DNA from: Romanomermis culicivorax
Lineage: Eukaryota > Nematoda > Enoplea > Mermithida > Mermithidae
Reading direction: 5' to 3'
Length of the DNA: 64,000 nt
Assembly (NCBI GenBank): GCA_963922205.1
Contig: CAWUHX010000240.1
Coordinates: 186,001 to 250,000, forward strand
Below the pieces are notes generated by a model. It had not been told where the DNA came from. It did not search any database and worked only from the letters and a program-made list of their open reading frames with translations. Every line of letters begins with the position of its first letter. The first letter of the stretch is position 1. A program made the position numbers and the translations under genes. Of the stretch, positions 22,426 to 33,911 are shown in pieces.

Positions 22426-23760
22426 TGGCGAGGCTGGAAAATCGACCCTAAGTCTGACTCCACAGTCCTTGGGAACGAACCTTTTAACCTTTTGAGTGAG
22501 ATACATCTTTCAATTAGGTAAATTTTCGATTTGAGTAGGGGAAACCTCCATCAGATCATGAGAATCGCCACTTGAGTGGGGAAACCTCTCTCAGGTCTGC
22601 TGATTCACATTCAAAGTGGGATACTGACCCTTAGGATGAATTTTTTTTTGCCCTCATGTAAGAGTCTAACGCCAACTCTGATAGCACCGCATTTGAGTAA
22701 AATTTGATTACTGTAGGTCGGGATTTGCCCCACGCGTGATTAAATTAATGATTCTTGCGCGTAAATTAACCCCTTATGAGTATAGTAACTCCCGTAAGCT
22801 TTGGTTAATCCTCTGGTATCGATTTTTCCCCAGATTTAATCCCCAAGAGTCATAAAATTCCCAGAGTTGAGTAAATCGAGTATTCTGCCATAACTCTCCT
22901 CTGAGCTTTCGCTTTTCTTTTTCTTTCCATTTTTTTTTCTCATCAACTTGAGCCTCCATTCACTGCGTGTGATCGGACAGATTACTTTAGCGCCGTAGGC
23001 CTTTTGGTTACAGTATGACTGCGAGTTGCACATACTCTAACTACAGTATACCTGGGTACGGGTACTTGAGTATCACAGCCCATGAGGTTTTCACAGCCCC
23101 TGAGGGTTTCGGGATCTCCGATCACGAGGTACAGTAACCCTTCCACTCTTGATTCTGGACGTCAAGTGTGGTCGTGAGTTGTTATCTGTGTCCGGTATGT
23201 GTGTCAACACACTTTTTCAAAATTTTTCTTATCTTCACTGAGCACTAGCCAAGTTGCTCATTTTTCCGGCCAAACAAGCCAACATTTTACTGTTGACACA
23301 TATAACACCGTACTTAGCAGATCACATCGCTTATCTCTAGGGCCTCAAATTTTAATTTTATTTACTTTATTTTTATTTTTCTCGGTCTTCTATGCGTAGA
23401 GTGTGACCCAATTATAATAACTTTTTCACCTAATAAATTTTCTTATCTCCAAAATCAACTCAAATAAATCTTATAACCCATTTTTTCCCTTTCCCCCTTT
23501 CTAAACAAACAAATTAAAATCTATCCTTTCTCCTACCAAAAAAAAAAACCCAAACAAACCCAACATCCCCTTTTCTCACTTCTATTCAAATTTTCACAAC
23601 CAAAACTTTTCTTCACTGGTCACACATACGTCATAGTTGACAAACCTTCAGTAGGTTATTCTTATTATTTTTTCCACTACTGTACGGTCTTCTTCTTTTC
23701 TCTTTCTCTCTTTCATTCTGGGTGGTTGCAAGTGGTGAGGATCTTAGCGATCGGGACCAC
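22426..23760 (+). other. Element 3 leader, first part
   Basis: Noncoding leader after the 5' LTR. It has a duplicated TTGAGTRGGGGAAACCTC at 22536-22557 and 22572-22592 and many CTACAGTA or TACTGTA motifs. No frame above about 68 codons. A primer site would be expected at its start; TGGCGAGGCTGG at 22426 begins with TGG, but the spacing does not fit a normal tRNA 3' end. Confidence 0.45.
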
Positions 23761-24612
23761 TGACGTCAGCAACAACTACTTATTGGGTTGTTGTTATGAG
23801 GTGTTGTGTCTTGTGCGACCCCACCTCCGACGTCCGCAACTACCGCACATGCTGCTGTTGCACTGAAGTTCAACTAGCGGGGTCATGCTTCTGACGTCAG
23901 CAATGGCTGCATAGCATGTGGTCATTCAGGGGTTGCAGGTTCTCTGTGTCCTCCCCCTGCGTCTGCAACAGCTGCATCCCTTGCTGTTGCTTTAAGGGGT
24001 GGGTGGCCCTCCGGCTCTACCTCTGACGTCAGCAATGGCAACGTAACAGGTTGTTATTGCAGGATGGTGACCGTATGGCACTGTCTTTCTGACGTCTGCA
24101 ACAGCAGAGGCTCATGTTGTTGCACTAGGATTGGTCGGTTATTCTGGCTTCAGTCCTTGATGTCAGCAACAACAATGCACCGTATTGTTGTTCGTAGATG
24201 TGAGGCCTTACAAACCGCACATCTGGCGTCTGCAACAACTGCATCTCATATCATTGTCGTAGGTTAACTGAGACTCAGCTATTACCTTTTGACGTCAGCA
24301 AGGGCGATGCTCCGCGTTGTTGTAGCAAGGTTGCTGGCCTAGGGCCCTATCTACTGATGTCCACAATGATAAATCTCTATTCCAGTATCGGAATTAAGAC
24401 TTTACAGTCTTATTCTGGCGTCAGCAACGGCGATGCCCCGTATTGCCGTAAGGAGTTTTGTAGCCGTAGGCTCTTACTTTTGGCGTACGTACTGCAATAT
24501 GAGATTATGGCACTTACATCCCAGTTACCTGAGGTCAGCACCGAGTGTGTGGTGGTGTATATCACATCTTTTGACGTCAGCACCGGGTTACTGTGGGTTT
24601 CCAAGATGCCAC
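23761..24612 (+). repeat. Tandem array of about 14 hairpin units with TGACGTCAGCA cores, 66-bp period
   Basis: Cores start at 23761, 23828, 23892, 23958, 24024, 24090, 24158, 24224, 24290, 24355, 24416, 24481, 24530 and 24572. Spacing is 61-68 bp for the first twelve, then 49 and 42. The strongest cores read TGACGTCAGCAA, containing the palindrome TGACGTCA (CRE) and most of a Maf-type site. After each core GCAAC.. pairs with a downstream ..GTTGC arm. Arms change in step: 8 bp in unit 4, 11 bp with two G-U pairs in unit 5, ACGGCGAT against ATTGCCGT in unit 11. Between units the loops and spacers are not conserved. Confidence 0.88.
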
Positions 24613-25453
24613 TTGAGTTCTAGGTGATGATTGTAGTATTATTTTCTCACCTATGGCTCTTGTGTTAGGGTTGTATCTGTGTGCTACTGGTGCCTGGGAA
24701 ACATCAGTAGACATGCTCACGCAACCTGAGATGCACTCGGTCCGTGGCACTGATCAAGTTGTCCGCAAGGGTAGCGGCACTGATGGATCAGCATGTGACT
24801 ACTCTTCTAAGCTTTAACTGTAGGTTCGAACAGGTTTACACTCGGCCTCAGCTGGGTTGGTTGTTCAACATACGCAACCGTTGGGCATTTGCAGTCAGTA
24901 CTGCCTGTGTCCAACAACTGCAAGGGTCGACAACCTTCTTGTAAATTTCTTATCTAAATTCTCGCATTTCTTTCTCATCTATGATCTTCTTTAGTGTCCC
25001 CACCAGAATAATTCCTCAGGAATTGCGGCACAGCCACTGGTTGGGCCTAAGGTGTAAAAGACCCCTCTGTAATCATTTCTTTACACTCAAACGCCTTCGT
25101 TAGCTGGCCTAATAATGTCCGCACTAGAGTCGCCCTTAATCGTGAGTTCGCCTCCCTTGGTTTGTCCCTTAGCATAATATGACCGCTAGTCCGCCTAAGC
25201 GAAGGTGTTCGAGTCCCCCTAAACACATTACAACTAAGTCCGCCTTAGCACCTCACTTTACACTCATTTATTCGAGACAGACTGTACCCCTGATCTCAAG
25301 ATGCGTTGAGCCTAGCCTCGATTCATAGGAGGAAGCCTGCATTTCCCCACCTCCACCACTGGCACAGCTGGGCCAAGGACCCCCATGCCCTTTTACTGAC
25401 TGAGTGTGTCAGAATAGCACCTCGGTGCCTGGTGCTCTTATATCTCAACTGGT
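24613..25453 (+). other. Element 3 leader, second part
   Basis: Noncoding continuation of the leader up to the insertion of element 2. After removal of element 2 it continues at 39483. Nothing recognised apart from repeated GTCCGC motifs at 25100-25250. Confidence 0.45.
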
Positions 25454-26066
25454 TGTTGGGGATGTGCTTACGGCAGTAGCAATCCCACATCTATGCAAAA
25501 TTGGTGAATCGACAAAGTCACGATTCCACCAAAAAGGAAGAAAAACAGTCATTCTTACATGTTTACCTTCGCAATTTGGTGTGTTTTGGGCGAGTCGCGT
25601 CCGTTAGAACATTGTATTGTTTTGCTTCGCCTAGTAAAGGCCAACGTCGACAGCCCCACACCATATTTGCATATTATTATTATAATAATTATTTATTATT
25701 TATACTATTATTATTACTCGCGCATTGAGCGGTTGGAGGGAGTCGCCTTACACGGGAGCCAAGCCAAGGTGAAGCCCCAGTCCTTTTGGATATTATTGAA
25801 GTGAGTTCTGTGTATTTGTGTGAACCTTTAGGAGGCATCTGGGGAGACCCTGAGTGCCCTTCGATTGCAAGAGTTAGAGTTTCCAGTTACTTATTAGTGA
25901 CTGAAGGTTGTGTTTATTTCTGCTTAAGGACTGTTGCACTGTGTTCAATTGATTGCTAATAGGAAGCTCCTTTGAGTGACCTACAGTAGTCGGTTGAGTA
26001 CAAGCCGATAGGACTTGAGTTATATTGCTGACATCTTCGGATCTAAGCAGAGAACTAAACATAACA
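25454..26066 (+). repeat. 5' LTR of element 2
   Basis: Starts TGTTGGGGATGTGC and ends CTAAACATAACA. An AT-rich block at 25672-25710 ends in a TATA-like TTTATAC and is followed by GCGCATTGAGCGG, a plausible core promoter. Differs from the 3' LTR at five or so positions and has no indels. Confidence 0.95.
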
Positions 26067-26068
26067 AG

Positions 26069-26086
26069 TGGTGGCTTCTGACACTT
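26069..26086 (+). other. Candidate primer-binding site of element 2
   Basis: TGGTGGCTTCTGACACTTG begins two bases after the LTR. The TGG start fits a tRNA CCA end. The matching tRNA cannot be named from the sequence. Confidence 0.5.
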
Positions 26087-26160
26087 GCAATACGGAAGAG
26101 CGCAGAGTCACTAGAGGTGTCACAAAACCTAAAGGTTTTTACAAAGACTTAGGGCTCAAA

Positions 26161-28278
26161 ATGTCCAAAAATGCTGAGGATTTTGCCTCTGGTACGACTT
26201 TGCCGAGGACTCCCCCTGGTGTAAGGCATGATGAGTCGGATAAATCTTTCCCACTGCCCGTGGTATCTAATACTACGAGCAAGCGGAAAGGCTCTGACTC
26301 AAGTGCCATAAGCCAGCGGGCTGAGGTAAAATTGGACCCAGTAAGCGCTCCCAACTCCGTAGCGCCTATAATGGCCACTAATAATATCAATAATATGGCC
26401 AGGGCAAAGGAACTATTGACTGCCGAAGATAGAGACGCTCAATTATTAGCGCCTATTGATAGAAGGCCGAAATTGGCCGAGGATCATATTGATCCGTTTG
26501 ATCAATTTAGAGAGGAACGTTTACGACGACCTCGACAACGATTCGATACGTATCATCGCGAATACGTCAACGAAAATTTGGATAATATTCGGGACGATTA
26601 CCGTCATGATCCACTGGACGATTTACGATTCGAAATGAGTCAAAAGGATGACGAAATTCGACGACTAAACGTCAAAATTGACAAAATGGCCGATTCGATG
26701 GTCGGAGTCCAAGGACTATTGGAAAGATTCGTCCTGGATCAAAAGGAAAGGGATATCCGAGTGAGTATGACTACAGACAGACCATTGCAAACTCAGGATA
26801 TGTGTAGAACTTTGCCAACGACATCTGCAACCTGTATTGCCAATGACCAAAGGTTACGGCAGATGGAAGCAGATGAGTCAGAGCAAAAGTTCACAGTCAA
26901 ACCTGCTGTGAAATCAAAGGTTTCTACGGAAAAACGGGTAACTGAACCGCTTGCTGTTCGAGAACAAGCAAGTGATATAGTTGCTCAATTTTTCCAAGAG
27001 GCTGATGAGGAAGCAGCAGGTAGTCATAAGGAAAGCAAACATACTACGTCGAAGCACAAATGATCCAAAAAGTCCACACGAGGAAATTCATCAGATTCTG
27101 ATGACTCCTCAGTGGATGGATTGGAGCCTACTGTGTCAGATAAAGTGAAGGCTGTAAAGCCAAAGCTACTCCTCGATGACATGACTGAAACACAAGTTCT
27201 CAGCTTCCTAAATGATTTAGAGGCAGAGTTTACTTCAGAGACTACTGATAAAATGAAGCTGGCTGCCTTACGAGCACTTTCTAAGGGTGTACCGAAAGCT
27301 ACTGCCAAAAGGTTCAAAAGTTACGAAAAAGCCCGAAGAAAGTTGCTCAAAGTGCAAGCTCCAGATTCAAATGTCGGTATGCAAACAAGGGAGCTGATGA
27401 ACATAAAGCAGGAATTTGATGAAGCTCCAGTGAAATTCCTCAAGAGAATTAGTGTGCTAGTAGACAGATTGTATCCTAATAAGACCGAAGAGTTCAGAGA
27501 TCGTTTCATAATTGATACCTTTTTGTATAAAGCATCTGAAGAGTATCAGATGGAGTTGCTAGATCAAAGAGAAAAGTATGAAACATGGCATGATTTAGCA
27601 GAGGATGTGCACAAGATTGATAAGCGGAACACAGCTGCTTATAAAAAGAGAGGAACTCCGGAGTCTCCAATTGTGATAAATGAGGTGACGATGGGTGAAG
27701 GGCAAGCTGAAGTGGCTTATGTCGGTAGAAATAAATTTGGCAATGCCCCACAAAGGCAGTTTCAAAATAAAGCTATGCGACAGCAAGCAAGGAGAGAGAA
27801 GCAAGCCCCGATCCTAGTGTCAGAAAAGAAGGATTCCGATACTTCTATAGAAGAGAATAACTCACAGGGGACTCAAATGGCTACTATTCCCCAAAAGGGA
27901 AAAGAGCCTGAGGAACCTAGCAGTGATTCTGTTCTAGCAAAGTTATCACAGGAGATTGCGAAGTTGGCTCAGTGTTATCAGGAGATAAGCCAAAAGACTG
28001 ATGCTAAATTGAATGAAATTTCTGCCAAAGTTAATAAGGGCTAACCCCAAAAACCTGGTGGAAACGAGTTCAGGAAACCATATTGTCGATACCATAGAAA
28101 TAATTCTCATGACACGTCCGAATGTAAAACCCTTCAATGGAAAAATGCACAAGGACGTAATTGGGATAATCGATATGGTGGAAACAGAGGTTTCAGGCAA
28201 CAGTTTGGAGGCTTTAGAGGAGGATATGTTGGCGGGAGCAGTAGAGGTGCTCATGCCGTAGGTTATTATGGTGATACT
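26161..28278 (+). pseudogene. Gag of element 2, two in-frame stops
   Basis: Frame 1 encodes, from ATG 26161, an acidic/basic charged N-terminal region with many Arg and Asp (26460-26760), a capsid-like helical region (27160-27640; for example EFDEAPVKFLKRISVLVDRL), a Lys/Glu-rich part and a nucleocapsid with C-x2-H-x4-H-x4-C at about 28080-28120, then Gly/Arg-rich repeats. Stops TGA at 27061-27063 and TAA at 28042-28044 interrupt the frame, with clear protein-like sequence on both sides. Gag forms the particle core and binds the RNA. An upstream in-frame GTG at 26068 lies in the primer site and is not a likely start. Confidence 0.85.
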
Positions 28279-29262
28279 ATGGATTATGATACTTATCAAC
28301 AGTTCATTGATTACCAGAATAGATTGCGGAATGAGCGACTCTATATGGCACCACAACTGCCAGCCCCTAGCCAACAGCTGATGATCACAGCTCCCCCTCA
28401 AGGTCAGGTTCAAATCAGTAACCCTAGCCCAAGTGGGCAAGCCATTTCCAGTAGTCAACCATCCACGTCCAGTCAGACAGAGTTGGGATCTGCTGGAAGT
28501 GTTAATAGCATTGCCACTACGGGTCAAGGTGTTAGTGAGATGAAATGGCCTGGAGTATTGAAGTGTGCCATGATGAAAGAAGATTACTCAAAAGTTACGA
28601 AAGCGTTCAAGCATGGGATAATTCCTAATCAGGAGGAACGATTAAGGTTTTCTAAATTTCCTCGAACTCTCCCATTTCACATTAATGTGACCGTATGTAA
28701 TACTAACACCAAGGCTTTAGTGGATACTGGTGCTCAGTGTTCGGTGATGTCTTCATGGTTTCTTAAGGAAGCTTTTGATGAAGAATATACCGGATATCCT
28801 GAGATACTAAAAGTCACTGTTGCTGATGGTGCAGTAGTACATGCACATGGTTACATACAGTTCAAAACGCATTGTGAATTTGGAGTTTTCTTGGTGAAAG
28901 CCATAATCATTCCTAATGCGGAGGAAAATCTCATAATTGGAACGGATTTCTTAGCACATCCGGATGTTGGAGCAATGATAGATTTTGGTAAAGGTATCAT
29001 GAAACTTAATGGGGTTGAGAAAGCTATAAGTGTTGTACCTAAAGATCACGCGAGTCATATACAAGCTATTGATTGTATAGGGGAAGCACCTATAGTACAT
29101 TCAAGTCCTGAAGAGGATCAATACCCCAGGATCTGCCAATTAGGTATAGTGGTTCCAGTGGTATCATGTACGGAAGTATACGTACCACACGGAACTGATG
29201 TGCTTATTAAGGCAAGATTATGGGAACGATCGTCAAAACAGATCTCAATTGTTTGGTCATAG
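28279..29262 (+). pseudogene. Retropepsin region of element 2
   Basis: Same frame as gag. The aspartic protease shows ALVDTGAQCSVMS at about 28710-28750 and NLIIGTDFLAHPD at about 28925-28965. It cuts the polyprotein. A region rich in Gln, Ser and Pro precedes it. The frame ends at 29262 because of a frameshift between about 29220 and 29262; homologous sequence resumes in frame 3, as shown by alignment with element 1. Confidence 0.9.
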
Positions 29263-32200
29263 ATGGAAATAAAGAGGAAAAGAAATTCAGAGTTGATAGC
29301 ACACTGGTTGATGGTAAACGGGAAGATTTTGTTCTGATGATTTCGAATAATACGGGTTCCGGATGCCAATTGCAACCTAATCAGGTTGTAGGCTACTGTG
29401 ACTCAATATTACAAGAAAATTCAGGAGTATCAGACGTACAAAGTACGAGTTGTGGGATATTTAGTGTTGAAGATAATTTTAATGCCACTCCCAGAATGTC
29501 TGTGCATGATGCATTGGCATTTAGGGAAGCGCTATATAAAATGATCTCCAAGGCTGATATCGATGAGGAATTAAAGGAAACAGCTGTAGCAAAACTGTCT
29601 AAATACAGGGATGTTTTCAGCTTACCCAATGATCCCTTAACTACAACACCGTATCTTACGTGCAAAATTGATACTGGTAATGCAATGCCAGTGGCAAAAC
29701 ATTATTACAGAGCTCCCATTAACCAAAGATCAGGGATTAGAGCTCAAGTCCAAGACATGTTAGATAAAGGAGTTATTGAACCCAGCCGGTCACTGTGGGC
29801 TGCTCCACTTTTCCTAGTTGGGAAAAAGGACGGTTCCACGAGACCAGTTGTGGATTTCAGAGGTATAAATGAGGTTACTAAGGACGATAGGTACCCTATA
29901 CCTAGAATGGATGATTATTTGGATCGTCTAGGTAATGCCAAATTTTATACCACATTGGATCTAAAGTCTGGATATTGGCAAGTCCCACTTGAGGAGAGTA
30001 GCAAGGAGAAAACTGCATTTATATGTTAGGAAGGCCTATATCAGTTCAAAGTTATGCCTTTCGGACTTAAAAATGCACCTGCAGAGTTTCAGAGAATGAT
30101 GGAGAGAGTGTTGCATGGTCTAGTCTGGAGAGTCTGCCTAGTGTATATTGATGATATCATTGTGTTCTCCAAAACTTATGAAGAACATTTAGAGAATTTA
30201 GAGTTGTTCTTGCAAGCTCTTCGGAAAGCAAAGCTAACACTTAAACCGGAGAAGTGCGAATTTCTTCCAAAAAGTGTTCATTTTCTTGGACACATACTGG
30301 ACGAAAATGGAATCTCACCAGATCCGAAAAAAGTGAAGGCTATTACGGAATTCGAATTTCTCAATAGCGTTAAGCGTATGCAACGATTTCTGGGGATACT
30401 GCAATGGTGTAAGAAATTTATCCCAAACCTTGCAAATCTTGCAGAACCGTTGTATAAGCTTACCGCTACGGGGAAGAAGAAGTTCCAAGCAACAGAGGAA
30501 CATCGCCAAGCGTTTGAGGAACTGAAAAAAGCACTCACCTCAGTGCCATTTCTACGGTATCCTGTTTTGGATGGAACTGCGGAGTTCATTCTCCAAACAG
30601 ATGCCAGTGGAACCGCACTGGGAGCAGTACTTTATCAGAAGACTAAAGATGACCAATGGGTAATAGCCTATAGCAGCCGAATCCTTAAGGAAGATGAGAG
30701 GAAGTGGTGTGCTACAGAGCGAGAATGCCTAGTGGTTGTCTATGGTCTTAAAGTTTACAGGCACTATTTGTTTGGACAAAAAGTATTGATCAAAACTGAT
30801 CATAAACCCCTTTTATCTATGAAAGTTAATACTCAAACTAATGATAAGTTGAAAAGATGGTATTCCATTATAAATCAATTTAATCATAGGTTGGAGTATG
30901 TGCCCGGTAGACAGAACGCAATGGCCGATTTTCTCTCAAGAAAAGATGAACCCGAAGACGCTAAGGACAAAAACCCACCAAAATGGGAATATGTCTTCAA
31001 AATTCAATTTCATAATTTTGGAACTCAAACCAATGAAGTTGAAACCCAAATATTGGTACAACAATTTCAGAGGATGAGGGATGAAGAAGTTGAAAGTAGA
31101 GATGAAAAAATTGTCCCCCAGCAGACCAAGGAATTGACGGATATCCAGGAATTGACGGTAACAAAGGACAATATTGCACCAACTACCAAAGATGTATTGC
31201 AGAGCAGAAATGAAATGCAGAAGCTTACGGTAGTTGATGCAGTCACAACTAGAAGACAAGCAAAACTTCAGGATCAGTGTGCACAAAATCAAGAACAGGG
31301 TACATCTGTACCATTTGATCCTGAAAACATTGCTTGGCTTTTCCCAAATAGAGAAAAAGAGTTTGAAGAGGTGAAGGAAGGAGAAAAGGAAGAAAAGGAT
31401 GATGATAAGATCGATTATCCAATTGATCTAAATGTTATCGCTCAATTGCAAAAAGAAGACACTAATCTTACCCCAATTTGGGAAAGATTAGGGGTCAAAA
31501 GCACTACGAAGTATCATAGTGGATTCTATGAGGATAACGGAGTTCTTTATAGGGAAACTGAGGGACGTGGCCATGATCAGATCGTGGTCCCGAATTCCCT
31601 CAGAGACAGCATACTTCACCAATATCACGGAGCCGTTATAATGACACACCAAGGGTTCAGAAGAACTCTGGGTATTGTCAAACAGCGGTTCTGGTGGCCT
31701 GGCATTGAAAAAGATGTCAGAAATTGGTTGAAGTTTTGCCCTGTCTGCCAAGTGGCTACTCCCGGTAAAAGCTCCATATCCCCATTGATACCCATTATAC
31801 CGGAGGGTCCCTTCGATATTGTGTCTGTGGACATAGTAGGGATTGCTCCCTTGAGGGAACGTCGCCCATATGTCATTGTCTTTCAGGATTATTTCACTAA
31901 ATGGGTTGAAGCTATATTGATTCCTGATCAGACGGCTGAAACCATAGTGGATGCATTCTTAGAGCATGTGATATTTAGGCACGGTACCCCAAGAAAACTT
32001 CTTAGTGATAATGGATCTGGATTTAATTCAGATCTTATGAAAGCAGTCTGTAAACTGTTAGAGTGCAGAAAAATTTTCACAACAGCATACCACCCACAGG
32101 GTAATGGTATGGTTGAGAGATTTAACCAAACTCTAATAAAGCAGCTGCGAAAAGTTGCAATTGAGGATAACAATAAATGGCCAAGGTACCTCAGTGCAGT

Positions 32201-32765
32201 GGTATTTGCATATAATGCCACACCTCACGCAGCAACGAAATGCTCGCCATTTTCACTGCTGCGGGGGCATGAAGCTAATTTTGGTATCAATTTCACTGCT
32301 GCTCTTAGAATAGTCATGCCTAATGACTACGAGGCTTACAAGTATGTTTTGGCTACCCATCTTACAAATTTGTACGAAAGTATCGCCGAAAACATACAAA
32401 AAGCCGCTAAGGACAGCAAGAAATATTTTGATAACAAAATTAAAACTTCTGGTTTTAAAAATCAAGATTGGGTTCTGTTGAAAGTAGACAGACAGAAAAA
32501 ATTGGGATTACCTTGGCAAGGACCATATATCATCATCGATGATAAAAGATTGAAAGACAATGTGCTTACAATAGCACATTGGAACAACCCGCTTAAAAAG
32601 CAGGTCGTATCGGCAAGTAGGCTAAAACACTTTCGATACGAAGGTACCAGATGGTCTCGACACGAAATGTCGCAGGTCTTCCCGGATACTCCAGTTAATG
32701 CAACTGGAAATCCCGCCGAGACCGAAGATCATCCGGTTGTTATTTCTGTGTCTAAAAATTTTTAG
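29220..32765 (+). pseudogene. Reverse transcriptase-RNase H-integrase of element 2
   Basis: Frame 3. RT fingers and palm start about 29640 and show [10 protein letters not shown], then VVDFRGINEVTKDD and catalytic Y-I-D-D at about 30143-30154. RNase H has [11 protein letters not shown] near 30600 and TDHKPL near 30800. A long acidic linker (30940-31440) follows. Integrase has an HHCC finger near 31610-31760 and the D,D-35-E residues in SVDIVG (31825), SDNGSGF (32010) and MVERFN (32110). One TAG at 30027-30029 splits the frame at the codon where element 1 reads Gln (ICQDG). Otherwise the frame is open to 32765. Confidence 0.93.
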
Positions 32766-33178
32766 CGGAAAATGCCGTATACGTGTTATTTATGTGAATA
32801 AAATTTTTATTTTTTGTGTTATTTAACCGATTTATATTCGTTTAATACCTTTCTTAAATTTTGGGTAGCGAAGGGTCAAATTTTCAGAATAATATTGTTA
32901 ATTTGTACATCCCACGCTAAAATTTTTGGATTACATTTTGGGAGGTTTACGACCAATTTTCATTTTCAATTTCAAAAGTCGTGTTTTTCTTGTGCTCCGC
33001 ATCGCACAAAATTTTCGGAACAAAATTTTTTCGTCCAGCCCAAGGACCCGATAAAATTATTTTCGGTAATTTCGTATATTGTATTGATATTGAAGTAACG
33101 ATAAATGTTCTTTAACATTTTGTTTATTTTAGAAGATACAACGCGGAATTTTAGAAAAAAATTTTAAAAATTTTTCAA
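32766..33178 (+). other. Spacer between pol and the exonuclease gene of element 2
   Basis: About 410 bp, T-rich. It contains AATAAA near 32799. No promoter motif is clear. Its length matches the same spacer in element 1. Confidence 0.5.
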
Positions 33179-33290
33179 ATGTCGAAATTAGGCGTTGCGC
33201 CTTTCGCGCGAAATTATTGCGCACACACCGACCACGTTAAGGCGGGCCAACTGCAAGGCCGCCAAAACAATCGTTATTTTTTGACCGACG
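33179..33290 (+). CDS. Exonuclease-like gene, exon 1 (element 2)
   Basis: ATG at 33179 opens 37 codons plus one base, ending at GTAAGT (33291). Joined to 33912 the frame continues directly into the long exonuclease frame. Its end (GQLQGRQNN) is like exon 1 of element 1. The N-terminus carries Cys and His (YCAHTDH) but no clear domain. Confidence 0.65.
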
Positions 33291-33911
33291 GTAAGTTTTT
33301 ATTTAATTATTTCTTGGTATGTGGGACGAATTCGCCCATTTAGGTGTCTTAGGAATGATTTCTTCACGCTCAATTTTCTGAATGGGCCAACCAAGGGGAA
33401 AACGAGTTCGAAGAAAAGTTTCTAAAAATGTTAGGATAGGTGAAAAGAAAAAACCTAATGGATTTACGGCCCTAAAAAGCCAAAGTCTAATGGTTTTTAC
33501 CTTGGATCCGATTCCGAAGCATTTATTTTTGGTTTTATTAAAGCCCCTGGTTTACTAAATTTATTTCTTGGATTAATTAAAACCTTAATTGGTTATTTAT
33601 TCATTACTTAATTTTGGTACCGAGGCGTGAAGTTATCGCTAGGGTAAGTGGTAAATTGACGGCGGCCGACATCGAGAAGCGAAAGGTGGTACAGATGTGA
33701 GGTTCCTGAAAAATTGGTGTAGCATTTGCGTTAACCACTGGGCCTGCTTACTTTATGACTTTGACACCTAACCTCACTTATTAATTTATTTTTCCCCACG
33801 CTAAATCATTTTCTTAATTTGGTGCCGGTCAAAGTAGATTATTTATTTGGTGGTGGTGGCCTAATGCCTGATTTATAAAGGGTCAAGGGGCAAATTCTTT
33901 TTGATTTTTAG
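33291..33911 (+). other. Predicted phase-1 intron in the element 2 exonuclease gene
   Basis: Donor GTAAGT at 33291, acceptor TTTTTAG at 33911, 621 bp, with several stops in all frames. Same position and phase as 2823-2611 in element 1, although the two introns differ in length and sequence. Confidence 0.7.

Noticed and set aside
22426..22445. Primer-binding site after LTR A1
   Set aside because: Starts with TGG, but the complement does not show a normal T-arm-to-CCA spacing; left unassigned.
23761..24612. CRISPR-like array
   Set aside because: Regular period, but repeats are diverged hairpin units, spacers are not unique inserts, the sequence is eukaryotic and no cas genes are present.
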